A DNA stretch of 22,243 bases from DATLWN01 sp964422615 (GTDB taxonomy: Bacteria > Pseudomonadota > Zetaproteobacteria > Mariprofundales > Mariprofundaceae), in assembly GCA_964422615.1 (NCBI GenBank), contig CAYRBJ010000031.1, positions 1-22,243 on the forward strand. The letters run 5' to 3'. Position numbers and translations under genes: made by a program. Under the pieces are notes generated by a model, which was not told the origin of the DNA, searched no databases, and was given only the letters and a program-made list of their open reading frames with translations. This document shows, in pieces, positions 1-8,558 of the stretch (positions are counted from its first letter, which is position 1; every line of letters begins with the position of its first letter).

Positions 1-555
1 CTTGCCAAGAAATTCACACAGCGGTTCCCAGCCCTCACTTGCCTGGAAGACCAGCGGGCGCGACGGGTCACAAAGCCGTTTTACCTGTTCGTTGTGGGCC
101 CTGAACACGGCCGTCGCATGGGCGCGGTCATCCGCCCGGCCATCGAACGTGCCTTGCCAGACGAGTTCATTGATCCACTCCCCCCTGCGACGCTTTTGTG
201 GGTCATCCGATTGCATCATACCGGTGCTGTTAGGGTAAATGGTGTTCATCACGCTGTCGAACCAGCTGTCCGGATTCCGCACGCTCAATATGACCTTGGC
301 TTCAGGATACAAATGATAGTAATCGCGCCAAAACGAGCATGCGGGCCAGTCCACCGCCGCGCGAAAACCCTCGAACACGCTAGACCAGTCGATGCGCTCA
401 CCGCGTGTCGCCCTCTCCCAGAATGGTAGGTGTTCCGGATGTTGGAACACCTCCAGCATGTGGTAACAGCCGGAATATCCGAGCTTCTCCAACGCCGATT
501 TCAACGACATGGTACCCGTCCTGCCAAGTCCCGCACCGATCACTTCGAGTGACAT
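1..555 (-). CDS. Sulfotransferase family protein (P-loop, Sulfotransfer_4-like), C-terminus cut by window edge
   Basis: This is the N-terminal 185 codons of a gene that runs off the left edge. Family members move a sulfuryl group from PAPS to a hydroxyl or amine; the acceptor cannot be told from the sequence. The protein opens with the PAPS 5'-phosphosulfate loop, GLGRTGTMSLKSALEKLG (residues 9-26), directly after the first strand. The second family signature, AKVILSVRNPDSWFDS, lies near residues 95-110 and holds the Arg and Ser that usually contact the 3'-phosphate. There is no signal peptide, so it is probably cytoplasmic. The ATG is preceded by a clear AGGAG five bases upstream. It lies about 200 bases downstream of the lipoprotein gene, so it may have its own promoter. 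The family is well supported; the substrate is unknown. Confidence 0.85.
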   Translation of the reverse strand, partial: MSLEVIGAGLGRTGTMSLKSALEKLGYSGCYHMLEVFQHPEHLPFWERATRGERIDWSSVFEGFRAAVDWPACSFWRDYYHLYPEAKVILSVRNPDSWFDSVMNTIYPNSTGMMQSDDPQKRRRGEWINELVWQGTFDGRADDRAHATAVFRAHNEQVKRLCDPSRPLVFQASEGWEPLCEFLGK

Positions 556-760
556 GCTTTCTCCTGGTGACCTTATGCAAGTCGAGCCACGCGCAACAGT
601 TGGCTATTTTCAATTGGTCACACGTTGTTCTAAACGCTTTCGCTCGCACCGTTACATTCGCCAGCAGCGCCGTCAGACGTCATAAAGCGGCATGCCTACC
701 GTTTCATAGCTGCCTTTCCGTAAGAGCAAGTAAAACTCACGGCGCAACGGAAGAAAATAT
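556..760. other. Intergenic region between lipoprotein and sulfotransferase genes
   Basis: These 205 bases are among the longest non-coding stretches of the window and are more AT-rich than the genes around them. Open frames crossing it on either strand are short and match no family I recognise. It probably holds the 3' end of the lipoprotein transcript and the promoter of the sulfotransferase gene. I see no terminator with a stem plus T-run and no clean -35/-10 pair. The only firm signal is the AGGAG ribosome binding site beside the sulfotransferase start. Confidence 0.5.
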
Positions 761-1390
761 CTACCCTGTTTTGGCCTCTTTCCGCAGGTCGTCAGAGATG
801 GCATGGAACAGGTGCAGATCCATATGGATGATCTGCGTGGAGATGCGCCGGTGCGACGGAGTCGTGTTGTAGGTTTCCTTGGCCAGGATGACCACGCCAT
901 CCGCATTATGCCACATGATCATATAGGACTGCTCGAATGTGTTGTTCATGTAGTCCACTTTCTTGTCGATGACGCCATATCTCCTGATCAGATGATTATG
1001 CTCATGCTGATAATCCTTCGACGGCATCTTGCTCAGGTTCATGGCAAATTTCTTGTTCAAGAACAGGCCGTAGCCGCTTTTCCCTTCGTCCAGGATGGAC
1101 ATGCCTTTCAACGCACTGATGCCGTCCACCTTAAGCCCGCTGTTGCCGGTCAGAAGCATGGCGAACCCGCGATCGAGCATCGTGACCAATCTCGGGTCGG
1201 ATGCCTGGAAATAGCTACCGAACAGTGAATCGGCGCTTGCCGGTTTCGTCGCCACATGAAAACTCTTGGCCACGGTTGCGGCATCGGCACCCCAGGGAAT
1301 GCCCCGATAACCCGTTTCCTTTTTCCCCGGATGCTTGGCACAACCAACGAGAACCATGCATGCAACCAACAACAATGCGCTTTTCTTCAA
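761..1390 (-). CDS. Small secreted lipoprotein of unknown function
   Basis: A 209-residue protein with a textbook lipoprotein signal: two Lys after the start, a hydrophobic core, and lipobox LVGC with the acylated Cys at residue 17. The residue after Cys is Ala, not Asp, which by the Lol rule suggests the inner leaflet of the outer membrane. The mature part starts with YRGIPWG, a motif seen near the N-terminus of several small periplasmic proteins of unknown role. It then has a mixed, His- and Met-rich globular sequence with no domain I can name. The start is TTG and is supported by a very strong Shine-Dalgarno sequence, AAGGAGGTG, five bases upstream. The upstream neighbour in the same orientation is another exported protein, about 40 bases away, so the two may be co-transcribed. 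Function unknown. Confidence 0.85.
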   Translation of the reverse strand: MKKSALLLVACMVLVGCAKHPGKKETGYRGIPWGADAATVAKSFHVATKPASADSLFGSYFQASDPRLVTMLDRGFAMLLTGNSGLKVDGISALKGMSILDEGKSGYGLFLNKKFAMNLSKMPSKDYQHEHNHLIRRYGVIDKKVDYMNNTFEQSYMIMWHNADGVVILAKETYNTTPSHRRISTQIIHMDLHLFHAISDDLRKEAKTG

Positions 1391-1395
1391 TTGAA

Positions 1396-1404
1396 CACCT
1401 CCTT
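1396..1404 (-). promoter_or_regulatory. Extended Shine-Dalgarno site for the TTG-started lipoprotein gene
   Basis: The minus strand reads AAGGAGGTG, complementary to nine bases of the 16S rRNA 3' end (assuming the usual anti-SD), five bases before the TTG codon. It fixes the start at TTG and places the lipobox at the expected distance from the N-terminus. A strong site would compensate for the weak start codon. Confidence 0.75.
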
Positions 1405-1432
1405 GTGGACTGAGTCATCAAGCGTCACCCGA

Positions 1433-2290
1433 TCAAATCCTCTGCACATCCTTCTGTTTCTGCCGAAACAGACTCTCAACCGAGCCAGCCATCCTGTTTG
1501 TCGCCTCGGTCATGCCAGCATCCATGCCGGTCATCAAGGCCTTGTTGAAGCGCAAGGCGGGAGGAGATTGCAGGAAGGCGCGGTATTTTTCCAGACTGTC
1601 CATGTCGATCTTCCGGTAGGTGTAGACCGTGGACAGGATGACCTCGCGCCTGGCCTTGTAGCGTTGCTTCTGCATGCCGGCGGCGATTCTATTCCTCAGC
1701 GCCTTCAAGTTGGCCGGCCGGCGCTTGTTCATCTTGGTCGAGAAGGCCACGAACGCGGCCACCTCGGCGTTGATCTGGAACTGCATGCTCATGTCCGTCA
1801 TGTGCAACAGCTTGTCCAGTTTCATGGCGAAAAGCACGCGCGGCTTATCGTGCAACAGATGCACTGCCGAGTGCATGCCCCGGGAGGCTTCGGGTGTCGA
1901 GCTTTCCTGCTCGGCCTTGCTGATCTTCCTGCCCAACACTGAGTCATACCAGGCCAGCATCTTCTCGGCATCCTGCTCGGAGATGGAATGCGCCACCTGT
2001 TTGCCGATGACCCGGAGGATGTCTGAGGGCTTGAAGGCGTCGACCATGGTTTTTTCCAGTTCCCGGTACTCGTCGTCGGACATGCTGGGATGGCTGGGGA
2101 TGAATCGATCCCGCTGCCGGGTCTGCTCCATGCGTTCGCGCAGCATGCCGGGAAACTCGGCCACCAGATCGTTAATGCCGGAAAGCGTCAGCAGTCTGTG
2201 CAGGGAGGCGCTGGAGACCTCGCTTGCTCCAGCCATGCCGGAACACACCGTCAGCATCAGAAATGTTGCCATCAGCAAGATCTTCTTCAT
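1433..2290 (-). CDS. Exported DUF2059-like protein of unknown function
   Basis: A 285-residue protein with a Sec signal peptide (residues 1-22, MKKILLMATFLM..., cleavage after AGA). The frame stays open 25 codons further upstream, but the ATG at 2290 was chosen because it begins the signal peptide and has AGGAG seven bases upstream. The mature part is mostly helical. It contains the LL.LSGI motif near residue 33 and the segment RKIDMDSLEKYRAFLQSPPA near 226, which match the DUF2059 pattern (a Y..F..SP..R.F motif). A similar segment, EQDAEKMLAWYDSVLGRKI, occurs at 105-123, so the domain may be duplicated. DUF2059 proteins are periplasmic and poorly characterised. The downstream neighbour is the lipoprotein gene. 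The gene is certain; the family call is moderate and the role unknown. Confidence 0.8.
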   Translation of the reverse strand: MKKILLMATFLMLTVCSGMAGASEVSSASLHRLLTLSGINDLVAEFPGMLRERMEQTRQRDRFIPSHPSMSDDEYRELEKTMVDAFKPSDILRVIGKQVAHSISEQDAEKMLAWYDSVLGRKISKAEQESSTPEASRGMHSAVHLLHDKPRVLFAMKLDKLLHMTDMSMQFQINAEVAAFVAFSTKMNKRRPANLKALRNRIAAGMQKQRYKARREVILSTVYTYRKIDMDSLEKYRAFLQSPPALRFNKALMTGMDAGMTEATNRMAGSVESLFRQKQKDVQRI

Positions 2291-2384
2291 CCGCCAGCTC
2301 CTGCAGCCCTTGCCGCCAAACGGCAAGTGGCCGTCCAGCATGATACGCCATCCATCATCGGTCAATTCACCGCCGGGATTTTAC

Positions 2385-2408
2385 GGGCTTTGATATGAAA
2401 AAAAGCCC
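2385..2408 (-). terminator. Possible terminator hairpin after rsmB
   Basis: GGGCTTT (2385-2391) and AAAGCCC (2402-2408) form a perfect 7-bp stem with a 10-base loop, 16 bases beyond the rsmB stop codon. On the minus strand the seven-T run falls inside the stem and loop, not after it, so the structure lacks a classical U-tail. The position at the end of def-fmt-rsmB is right for a terminator, but the shape is not typical. Confidence 0.35.
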
Positions 2409-2423
2409 ACAGGCCGCAGACCG

Positions 2424-3644
2424 TCAATGCCCTATCAGGCGGGCGATGAAGAAGCCGTCGTGGGTTTCGCCCGGGAACAGGCGCTCGGTTGATTGCAGTC
2501 CGGCAACGCCCCCGACCACTTGTTCGTTCTCCTCGGGGTGGATCGAGCATACGGCATAGACCAGCCGTCCCCCTGGCCTTAAAACTCGCAATGCCTCGGC
2601 GACCATCTTCTTCTGCAGTTCGGCGTGTCTGGCCACGCTGGCCTTATCGTGGATGAACTTCGCATCGGGATGGCGGCGGATCACCCCTGAGGCCGAGCAC
2701 GGGGCATCGAGCAGCACGGCGTCGAACGCACCGTCCGCGAATTCCAATGCCGTGGCATCGCCCTGCCGGATGCTGACATTCACCCCCTGCAGGCGAGCCA
2801 GATTCGCCTCAAGCCTTGGCAGGCGTGCGGCGCTCAGTTCCACCGCCGTAATCTGCGTATCGGGGTGGCCGCGGGCCAGCAGCGCCGTCTTGCCGCCGGG
2901 GGCGGCGCACAGATCGAGCACGCGATCATTGGGATGCACCTCCAGGGCCAGCGCCGCAACCTGGGCGGCTTGGTCCATCACCGTGAACCGCCCGGCCGCA
3001 TAGCCGGGCAGTGCCGCCACCTCGGTGCCGGCCGGCAGCAGCACCGCCTGCGCAGACAGCTCGCCGGCCGTCGCGTCGATACCCAGAGCATAAACCGCCT
3101 CGATCCAGGCATCCCGGTCCCCGTCCAGCACCGCCACCGAAAGCGGTGGCACGGACTGGAAGAGATCGGCGATGCTGGCCACCTTGTCGGCGCCGAATCC
3201 GTCGCGCCAGGCAGCATACAGCCATTGCGGCAGCTCCGCGCGCTGGTTGGGCTTCAGCCTCGCCGGCGGCTCGGATGCGGCCACGCGCCTGAGCACGGCA
3301 TTGACCATGCCGGCTGCCCTCGCCTGCGATGAATGTTTGACAGCCTCAACCGTGGCATGCACAGCCGCATGCACCGGCAGGCGCAAGAGCCGGATCTGAT
3401 AGGTGCCGACGAGCAGGGCCAAACGCACATATTCATCAGGCTTGGCCTGAATGAAACGCGAGGCATCGGCCTCGAGCGAAAAATAGTGGCGCAGCACCCC
3501 GTACACCAGTTCGCGCAACAGCCCGCGGTCGCGCGCATCGGCCAGCTTTGACCCCGCGCGCTCCACCAGGACATCCGCCTTGGCACCCTCCGTCAGCACC
3601 CCCACCAGGATTTCGACGGCCAGTTGGCGCACTTTTGTGGTCAA
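2424..3644 (-). CDS. rsmB: 16S rRNA (cytosine-967-C5) methyltransferase RsmB
   Basis: A 406-residue SAM-dependent RNA methyltransferase that puts a C5 methyl on C967 of 16S rRNA. Residues 1-135 form the NusB-like RNA-binding domain. The Nol1/Nop2/Sun catalytic domain follows, with the SAM motif VLDLCAAPGGKT (243-253) and both conserved cysteines: C316 in DAPCSASGVIRRHP and C366 in VCSIHPEENEQ. In the family one is the nucleophile and the other assists product release. The length is close to the E. coli protein (429). The gene overlaps the fmt stop by four bases (TTGA), giving a TTG start. A G-rich GGGGGGAG lies only one base before the TTG, which is too close for ideal pairing. The GTG four codons in (3632) is therefore a possible alternative start. 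It is the last gene of the def-fmt-rsmB unit. Confidence 0.95.
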   Translation of the reverse strand: MTTKVRQLAVEILVGVLTEGAKADVLVERAGSKLADARDRGLLRELVYGVLRHYFSLEADASRFIQAKPDEYVRLALLVGTYQIRLLRLPVHAAVHATVEAVKHSSQARAAGMVNAVLRRVAASEPPARLKPNQRAELPQWLYAAWRDGFGADKVASIADLFQSVPPLSVAVLDGDRDAWIEAVYALGIDATAGELSAQAVLLPAGTEVAALPGYAAGRFTVMDQAAQVAALALEVHPNDRVLDLCAAPGGKTALLARGHPDTQITAVELSAARLPRLEANLARLQGVNVSIRQGDATALEFADGAFDAVLLDAPCSASGVIRRHPDAKFIHDKASVARHAELQKKMVAEALRVLRPGGRLVYAVCSIHPEENEQVVGGVAGLQSTERLFPGETHDGFFIARLIGH

Positions 3645-4591
3645 TCTCCCCCCAACCTGTCGCCCGCGCTGAGATGAGCCCCGCGCAGGAAATCAACGGC
3701 ACCCATGGCGGCCTTGCCCTCGGGCTGCACGCGCCTGATACGATAGACCCCGTCACCGCAGGCCACATCGATGCCGTTACCGACCGCCAGCACCGTGCCG
3801 ACCGGCTTGGTGACCGATGCCCCCACAGGCTCACCGGCCAGCACCTTCAGCCATTTATCACCAACGCGCGTGCGTGCCCCCGGCCGTGGCGCGAAGCAGC
3901 GCACCTGACGGTGCACCGCATCGGCGGACTGCGTCCAGTCGAGCGTGCGATCCCCGGCCCCGATCTTGGACGCGTAAGACACACCCTCCTCGGGCTGCGA
4001 CTTGGGCTTCAGATGACCGCTGGCGATATCCGGCAGCACTTCGGCCAATAGATCACCGCCCAGTTGGGACAACTCCTCCCACAACTCGCCTCCCGTCGTC
4101 GATGCGGTGATCGGGATCTCTCGGCATGCATAGACGCCGCCGGTATCCAGCCCTTCCTCCATATGCATGATGCACACGCCCGTCTCAGCGTCGCCGGCAA
4201 GCATGGCGCGCTCGATGGGCGCTGCCCCGCGCCAGCGCGGCAGCAGCGAGGCATGCACATTGATGGGTGCCACGCGCGGCGCATCCAGCCAGGGCTTGGG
4301 AAGGATCATGCCGAAGGCCACGACGACCAGCACGTCCGGGTGCTTGTCCTCAAGCCAGTGCAGGGCCTCGTCGTTGCCCTTGAGAAGCTCGGGAGTGATC
4401 ACGTCGATGCCGGCGGCCAGCGCCGCCTGTTTGACCGGCGAGGCTGTCAGCTTCATGCCGCGACCGGCCGGCCGGTCCGGCTGCGAGGCGACACCCACGA
4501 CCTCGACGTCGGTCATGTCCAGCAATGTGTGAAGGCAGGGTACGGAGAAAGCCGGTGTACCGGCGAAGACCACGCGCAGCGGCCGGCTCAT
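3641..4591 (-). CDS. fmt: Methionyl-tRNA formyltransferase
   Basis: A 316-residue enzyme that formylates the amino group of Met on initiator tRNA, using 10-formyl-tetrahydrofolate. The N-terminal Rossmann-like formyltransferase domain begins with VVFAGTPAFSVPCL. The catalytic Asn-His-Asp set is intact: N111 and H113 in NVHASLLPRWRGAAPI and D149 in EEGLDTGGVY. The 42-45 stretch PAGRG matches the loop that enters the tRNA acceptor stem. The C-terminal OB-like domain spans about 205-310. Length and motifs are normal for the family. The start overlaps the def stop by four bases (ATGA) and the end overlaps rsmB by four bases, so the three genes are probably translationally coupled. Def later removes the formyl group that Fmt adds. 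Confidence 0.97.
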   Translation of the reverse strand: MSRPLRVVFAGTPAFSVPCLHTLLDMTDVEVVGVASQPDRPAGRGMKLTASPVKQAALAAGIDVITPELLKGNDEALHWLEDKHPDVLVVVAFGMILPKPWLDAPRVAPINVHASLLPRWRGAAPIERAMLAGDAETGVCIMHMEEGLDTGGVYACREIPITASTTGGELWEELSQLGGDLLAEVLPDIASGHLKPKSQPEEGVSYASKIGAGDRTLDWTQSADAVHRQVRCFAPRPGARTRVGDKWLKVLAGEPVGASVTKPVGTVLAVGNGIDVACGDGVYRIRRVQPEGKAAMGAVDFLRGAHLSAGDRLGGD

Positions 4592-5112
4592 GCCACGGCC
4601 AGTTTCTTGCGCTTTTTCAGCTTTTTCTTGATCAGATTCTGTTTCAGCGACGACAGCCTGTCGATGAACAGCTTGCCGTCGAGATGGTCGAATTCATGCT
4701 GCAGCGCCACCGCCTCGAAGCCCTCGAAATCGGCCTCATGGCGATTGCCATCGAGATCGCACCAGCGCAGGCGGATATGGGCCGGGCGTTCCACCTCCTC
4801 GTAGATCTCCGGCACCGACAGACACCCTTCCTCGAAGGTGACCTTCTCGTCGCCGAAGGAAATGATCTCGGGATTGATCCACACATGCAGGTCCCGCACC
4901 GCCCCTTCCTGCCGCCATTCGGTGTCGGTGACGACGACACGCAGGTTCACGCCGATCTGGGTGGCGGCGAGACCCACACCCGGCGCATCGTACATGGTGT
5001 CTGCCAGATCCTGCACCAATTGGCGCACCTCGGCGCCGGTGCAATCCTGCACCGGGCGCGCCACCTGACGCAGCCCGTCGTCCGGATAGATGAGAATCTC
5101 GCGAATGGCCAT
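4588..5112 (-). CDS. def: Peptide deformylase
   Basis: A 174-residue metalloenzyme that removes the N-formyl group from nascent proteins. All three family motifs are present: GVGLAATQIG (45-54), EGCLS (95-99, metal ligand C97) and QHEFDHLDG (138-146, ligands H139 and H143, catalytic E140). The C-terminal tail is Lys-rich (KQNLIKKKLKKRKK), as in other type 1B enzymes. The ATG at 5112 gives the usual MAIREILIYPD start; an in-frame ATG three codons upstream (5121) cannot be excluded. Neither has a Shine-Dalgarno sequence. A -10-like TAGAAT seven bases before the ATG raises the possibility of a leaderless transcript. The gene follows pgi by about 50 bases and overlaps fmt by four. Confidence 0.97.
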   Translation of the reverse strand: MAIREILIYPDDGLRQVARPVQDCTGAEVRQLVQDLADTMYDAPGVGLAATQIGVNLRVVVTDTEWRQEGAVRDLHVWINPEIISFGDEKVTFEEGCLSVPEIYEEVERPAHIRLRWCDLDGNRHEADFEGFEAVALQHEFDHLDGKLFIDRLSSLKQNLIKKKLKKRKKLAVA

Positions 5113-5119
5113 GGGGCAC

Positions 5120-5149
5120 ATTCTAACCAAAGCAACAGCCCCTTGCCAT
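5120..5149 (-). promoter_or_regulatory. Candidate promoter for def-fmt-rsmB
   Basis: Reading the minus strand, ATGGCA (complement of 5144-5149), 18 bases, then TAGAAT (complement of 5120-5125) resemble -35 and -10 boxes (4/6 and 5/6 to consensus). The def ATG begins seven bases after the -10 box, so transcription from here would start at or next to the start codon. It lies between pgi and def, and reading through from pgi is also possible. Based on pattern match only. Confidence 0.3.
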
Positions 5150-5162
5150 CGCAGCGCCGGCG

Positions 5163-6815
<1,653 letters not shown>

Positions 6816-6852
6816 CTTCCACCCCCTGGCCAGTGATTCGTTGCAGCCTATC

Positions 6853-8439
6853 CTACGGCCACGTGTCGTTCAGCAATTCCTTGACCGCATAGGCTTCCAA
6901 ATCGCCTTCGATGCCCTTGAGCTGGATCGGAGGCAACACCTCGTATTTCGCCTTGCCGCGCAGGCGCTTCAGCGTGGATTCGCTGATGATGACCTGTCCC
7001 GGCTCGGCCAGGCTGACCAGGCGGGCGGCCACATTCACGGCATCTCCGATGCAGGTGTACTGCTTGGTCTGGCTGGAGCCGATGGAGCCCACCACCACCT
7101 CGCCGGAATTGATGCCGATGCCTATATGGATCGGCTCCTCCCCATCCTTCTTTCTCTGCTTGTTGAAAAGCTTCAGCGCTCCCTGGATTTCCAGGGCGCA
7201 GGAAATGGCGTGGTCAGCCGGATACGTCAGATCCAGCGGGGCGCCGAACAACACCATGATCTCGTCGCCAATGTATTTGTCGACCGTGCCCTCGTGATGG
7301 AACACGATGTCCACCACCATCTCAAAATAGCGATTGAGCATGGCCACGATGTTCGTCGGCGTGGAGCGATGGCTCATGCTGGTGAAACCACGGATATCAG
7401 CGAACAGAATGGTCACATCGCGCAGCTCTCCACCCTTCTCCAGGTTGACCTTGCCGCTCATCACCTGCTCGACCACGCTGGGCGACAGCAGGCGTTCAAA
7501 CTGGGCCTTGGTGTGCGCTTCGTGTTCGACCTGCTTGAGCAGCTTGGCATTGGCCACCACCATGGCCACATGACGGGCGATGCCGGTGAACAGCTGCAAA
7601 TCCTTGCGCGTAAAGGTCAGCAGCGAGCGGATACTGTCCAGGTGAATCACCCCGAGGAAGGCACCGTCCTGCATCAGCGGCGCGCACATGGCTGACTGGA
7701 TGCCCTGCATGATCACCGACGAAGCCTCGGCGAAACGCTCATCCGCACTGCTGTCGGAGATCAGCACCGCCGCCCCTGTCTCCTGCACCTCGCGCAGGAT
7801 TGAGCCGGCAACCGATACGTGAATGTCATCGCCCGAACGGGTACGCACCGAACTCGGTACCAGCGCTCCCGTGTCATCATCCACCAGCAATACCACGCAG
7901 CGATCCGCCGGAAAGATCTGGAACACGTGCTCGGTAACCTTGTCCAGCACGGAGTGCAGATCGCGTTCCAGGCCGATGCTGCGCAACAGATCATGGCCGA
8001 GCCGCAACTTCTCGTAATCGTCGCGCAGCACCGAAATATCCGACACATCCGTTTCGGGGAGAAATTCCTGTGCTGCCTCGACCGCGATGCGATCCCGCAC
8101 GGAACCGGAGGTGTCGATCTGGGAAATCTGGACCAGCGTGGCGAGACGCTCCTCTTCGGACATCTCCTGAAACACCAGATTGGTTTTGCCTATGGTAATG
8201 ATATCGCCGTCTTTCAACAGCAGATGCTTGATGCGCACACCGTCGTAGAAGGAACCGTTGGAGCTGCCGACGTCCTCGAACTCGTACCCGTCCTTGACGC
8301 GGCGGATCACGGCATGGCGCTTGGAAAGCATGGGATCCGCCAGGCAGATCGTACTGTGGGGATGACGACCGATGGTCATCTCGTTCCCAAGGGTATAGGT
8401 ATGCTCCCCCCCTGCCGATCTCACCAACACCTTGGACAT
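6853..8439 (-). CDS. FHA-GAF-class III adenylate cyclase
   Basis: A 528-residue soluble signalling protein. Residues 1-95 are an FHA domain (GRHPHS at 24-29, SKRH at 39-42, SSNGSFYDG at 59-67), which normally binds phospho-threonine peptides. Residues about 150-305 are a GAF domain, which may bind a small ligand. Residues 338-478 are a class III nucleotidyl cyclase domain. The metal-binding aspartates D348 (FADIRGFT) and D392 (YIGDEIMVLFG) are present. So are K388 and D466, which select adenine, and N469 and R473 of GDAVNVAARL, which stabilise the transition state. It should therefore make cAMP from ATP. There are no transmembrane segments. The start has no good Shine-Dalgarno. It is divergent from glgA and precedes pgi by 37 bases. 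What it senses cannot be read from the sequence. Confidence 0.93.
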   Translation of the reverse strand: MSKVLVRSAGGEHTYTLGNEMTIGRHPHSTICLADPMLSKRHAVIRRVKDGYEFEDVGSSNGSFYDGVRIKHLLLKDGDIITIGKTNLVFQEMSEEERLATLVQISQIDTSGSVRDRIAVEAAQEFLPETDVSDISVLRDDYEKLRLGHDLLRSIGLERDLHSVLDKVTEHVFQIFPADRCVVLLVDDDTGALVPSSVRTRSGDDIHVSVAGSILREVQETGAAVLISDSSADERFAEASSVIMQGIQSAMCAPLMQDGAFLGVIHLDSIRSLLTFTRKDLQLFTGIARHVAMVVANAKLLKQVEHEAHTKAQFERLLSPSVVEQVMSGKVNLEKGGELRDVTILFADIRGFTSMSHRSTPTNIVAMLNRYFEMVVDIVFHHEGTVDKYIGDEIMVLFGAPLDLTYPADHAISCALEIQGALKLFNKQRKKDGEEPIHIGIGINSGEVVVGSIGSSQTKQYTCIGDAVNVAARLVSLAEPGQVIISESTLKRLRGKAKYEVLPPIQLKGIEGDLEAYAVKELLNDTWP

Positions 8440-8446
8440 GGCGCTC

Positions 8447-8476
8447 AGTGTATGGCACCTATGCCGCGTATGACAA
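8447..8476 (-). promoter_or_regulatory. Candidate promoter for the adenylate cyclase gene
   Basis: On the minus strand, TTGTCA (complement of 8471-8476, 5/6 to the -35 consensus) is followed after 18 bases by TACACT (complement of 8447-8452, 4/6 to the -10 consensus). The ATG starts seven bases further on, so the mRNA would have almost no leader. This fits the lack of a ribosome binding site. Based on pattern match only. Confidence 0.3.
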
Positions 8477-8484
8477 TAGTTGCG

Positions 8485-8490
8485 TATAAT
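8485..8490 (+). promoter_or_regulatory. Consensus -10 box upstream of glgA
   Basis: A perfect TATAAT lies in an AT-rich pocket of the divergent region between the cyclase and glgA, about 70 bases before the glgA start. No convincing -35 box is found 16-18 bases upstream (TGCCGC at the expected place), so an activator would probably be needed if this is the promoter. The same pocket also overlaps possible minus-strand elements. Confidence 0.35.
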
Positions 8491-8558
8491 TTATGGGCAA
8501 TTAGCGCATTGGGTTTTGGGACGGTTGATATAGGATGGGGCACCGTAGCGGAGGTTCT

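Noticed and set aside
405..872. A 155-codon plus-strand frame across the sulfotransferase start and the intergenic gap
   Set aside because: No motif and no ribosome binding site, and it runs antisense to two better-supported genes.
2345..2366. TTGACC followed by TATCAT on the minus strand upstream of the DUF2059-like gene, as a promoter
   Set aside because: The spacing is only 14 bases, outside the usual 16-18, and no better -10 box stands at the right distance.
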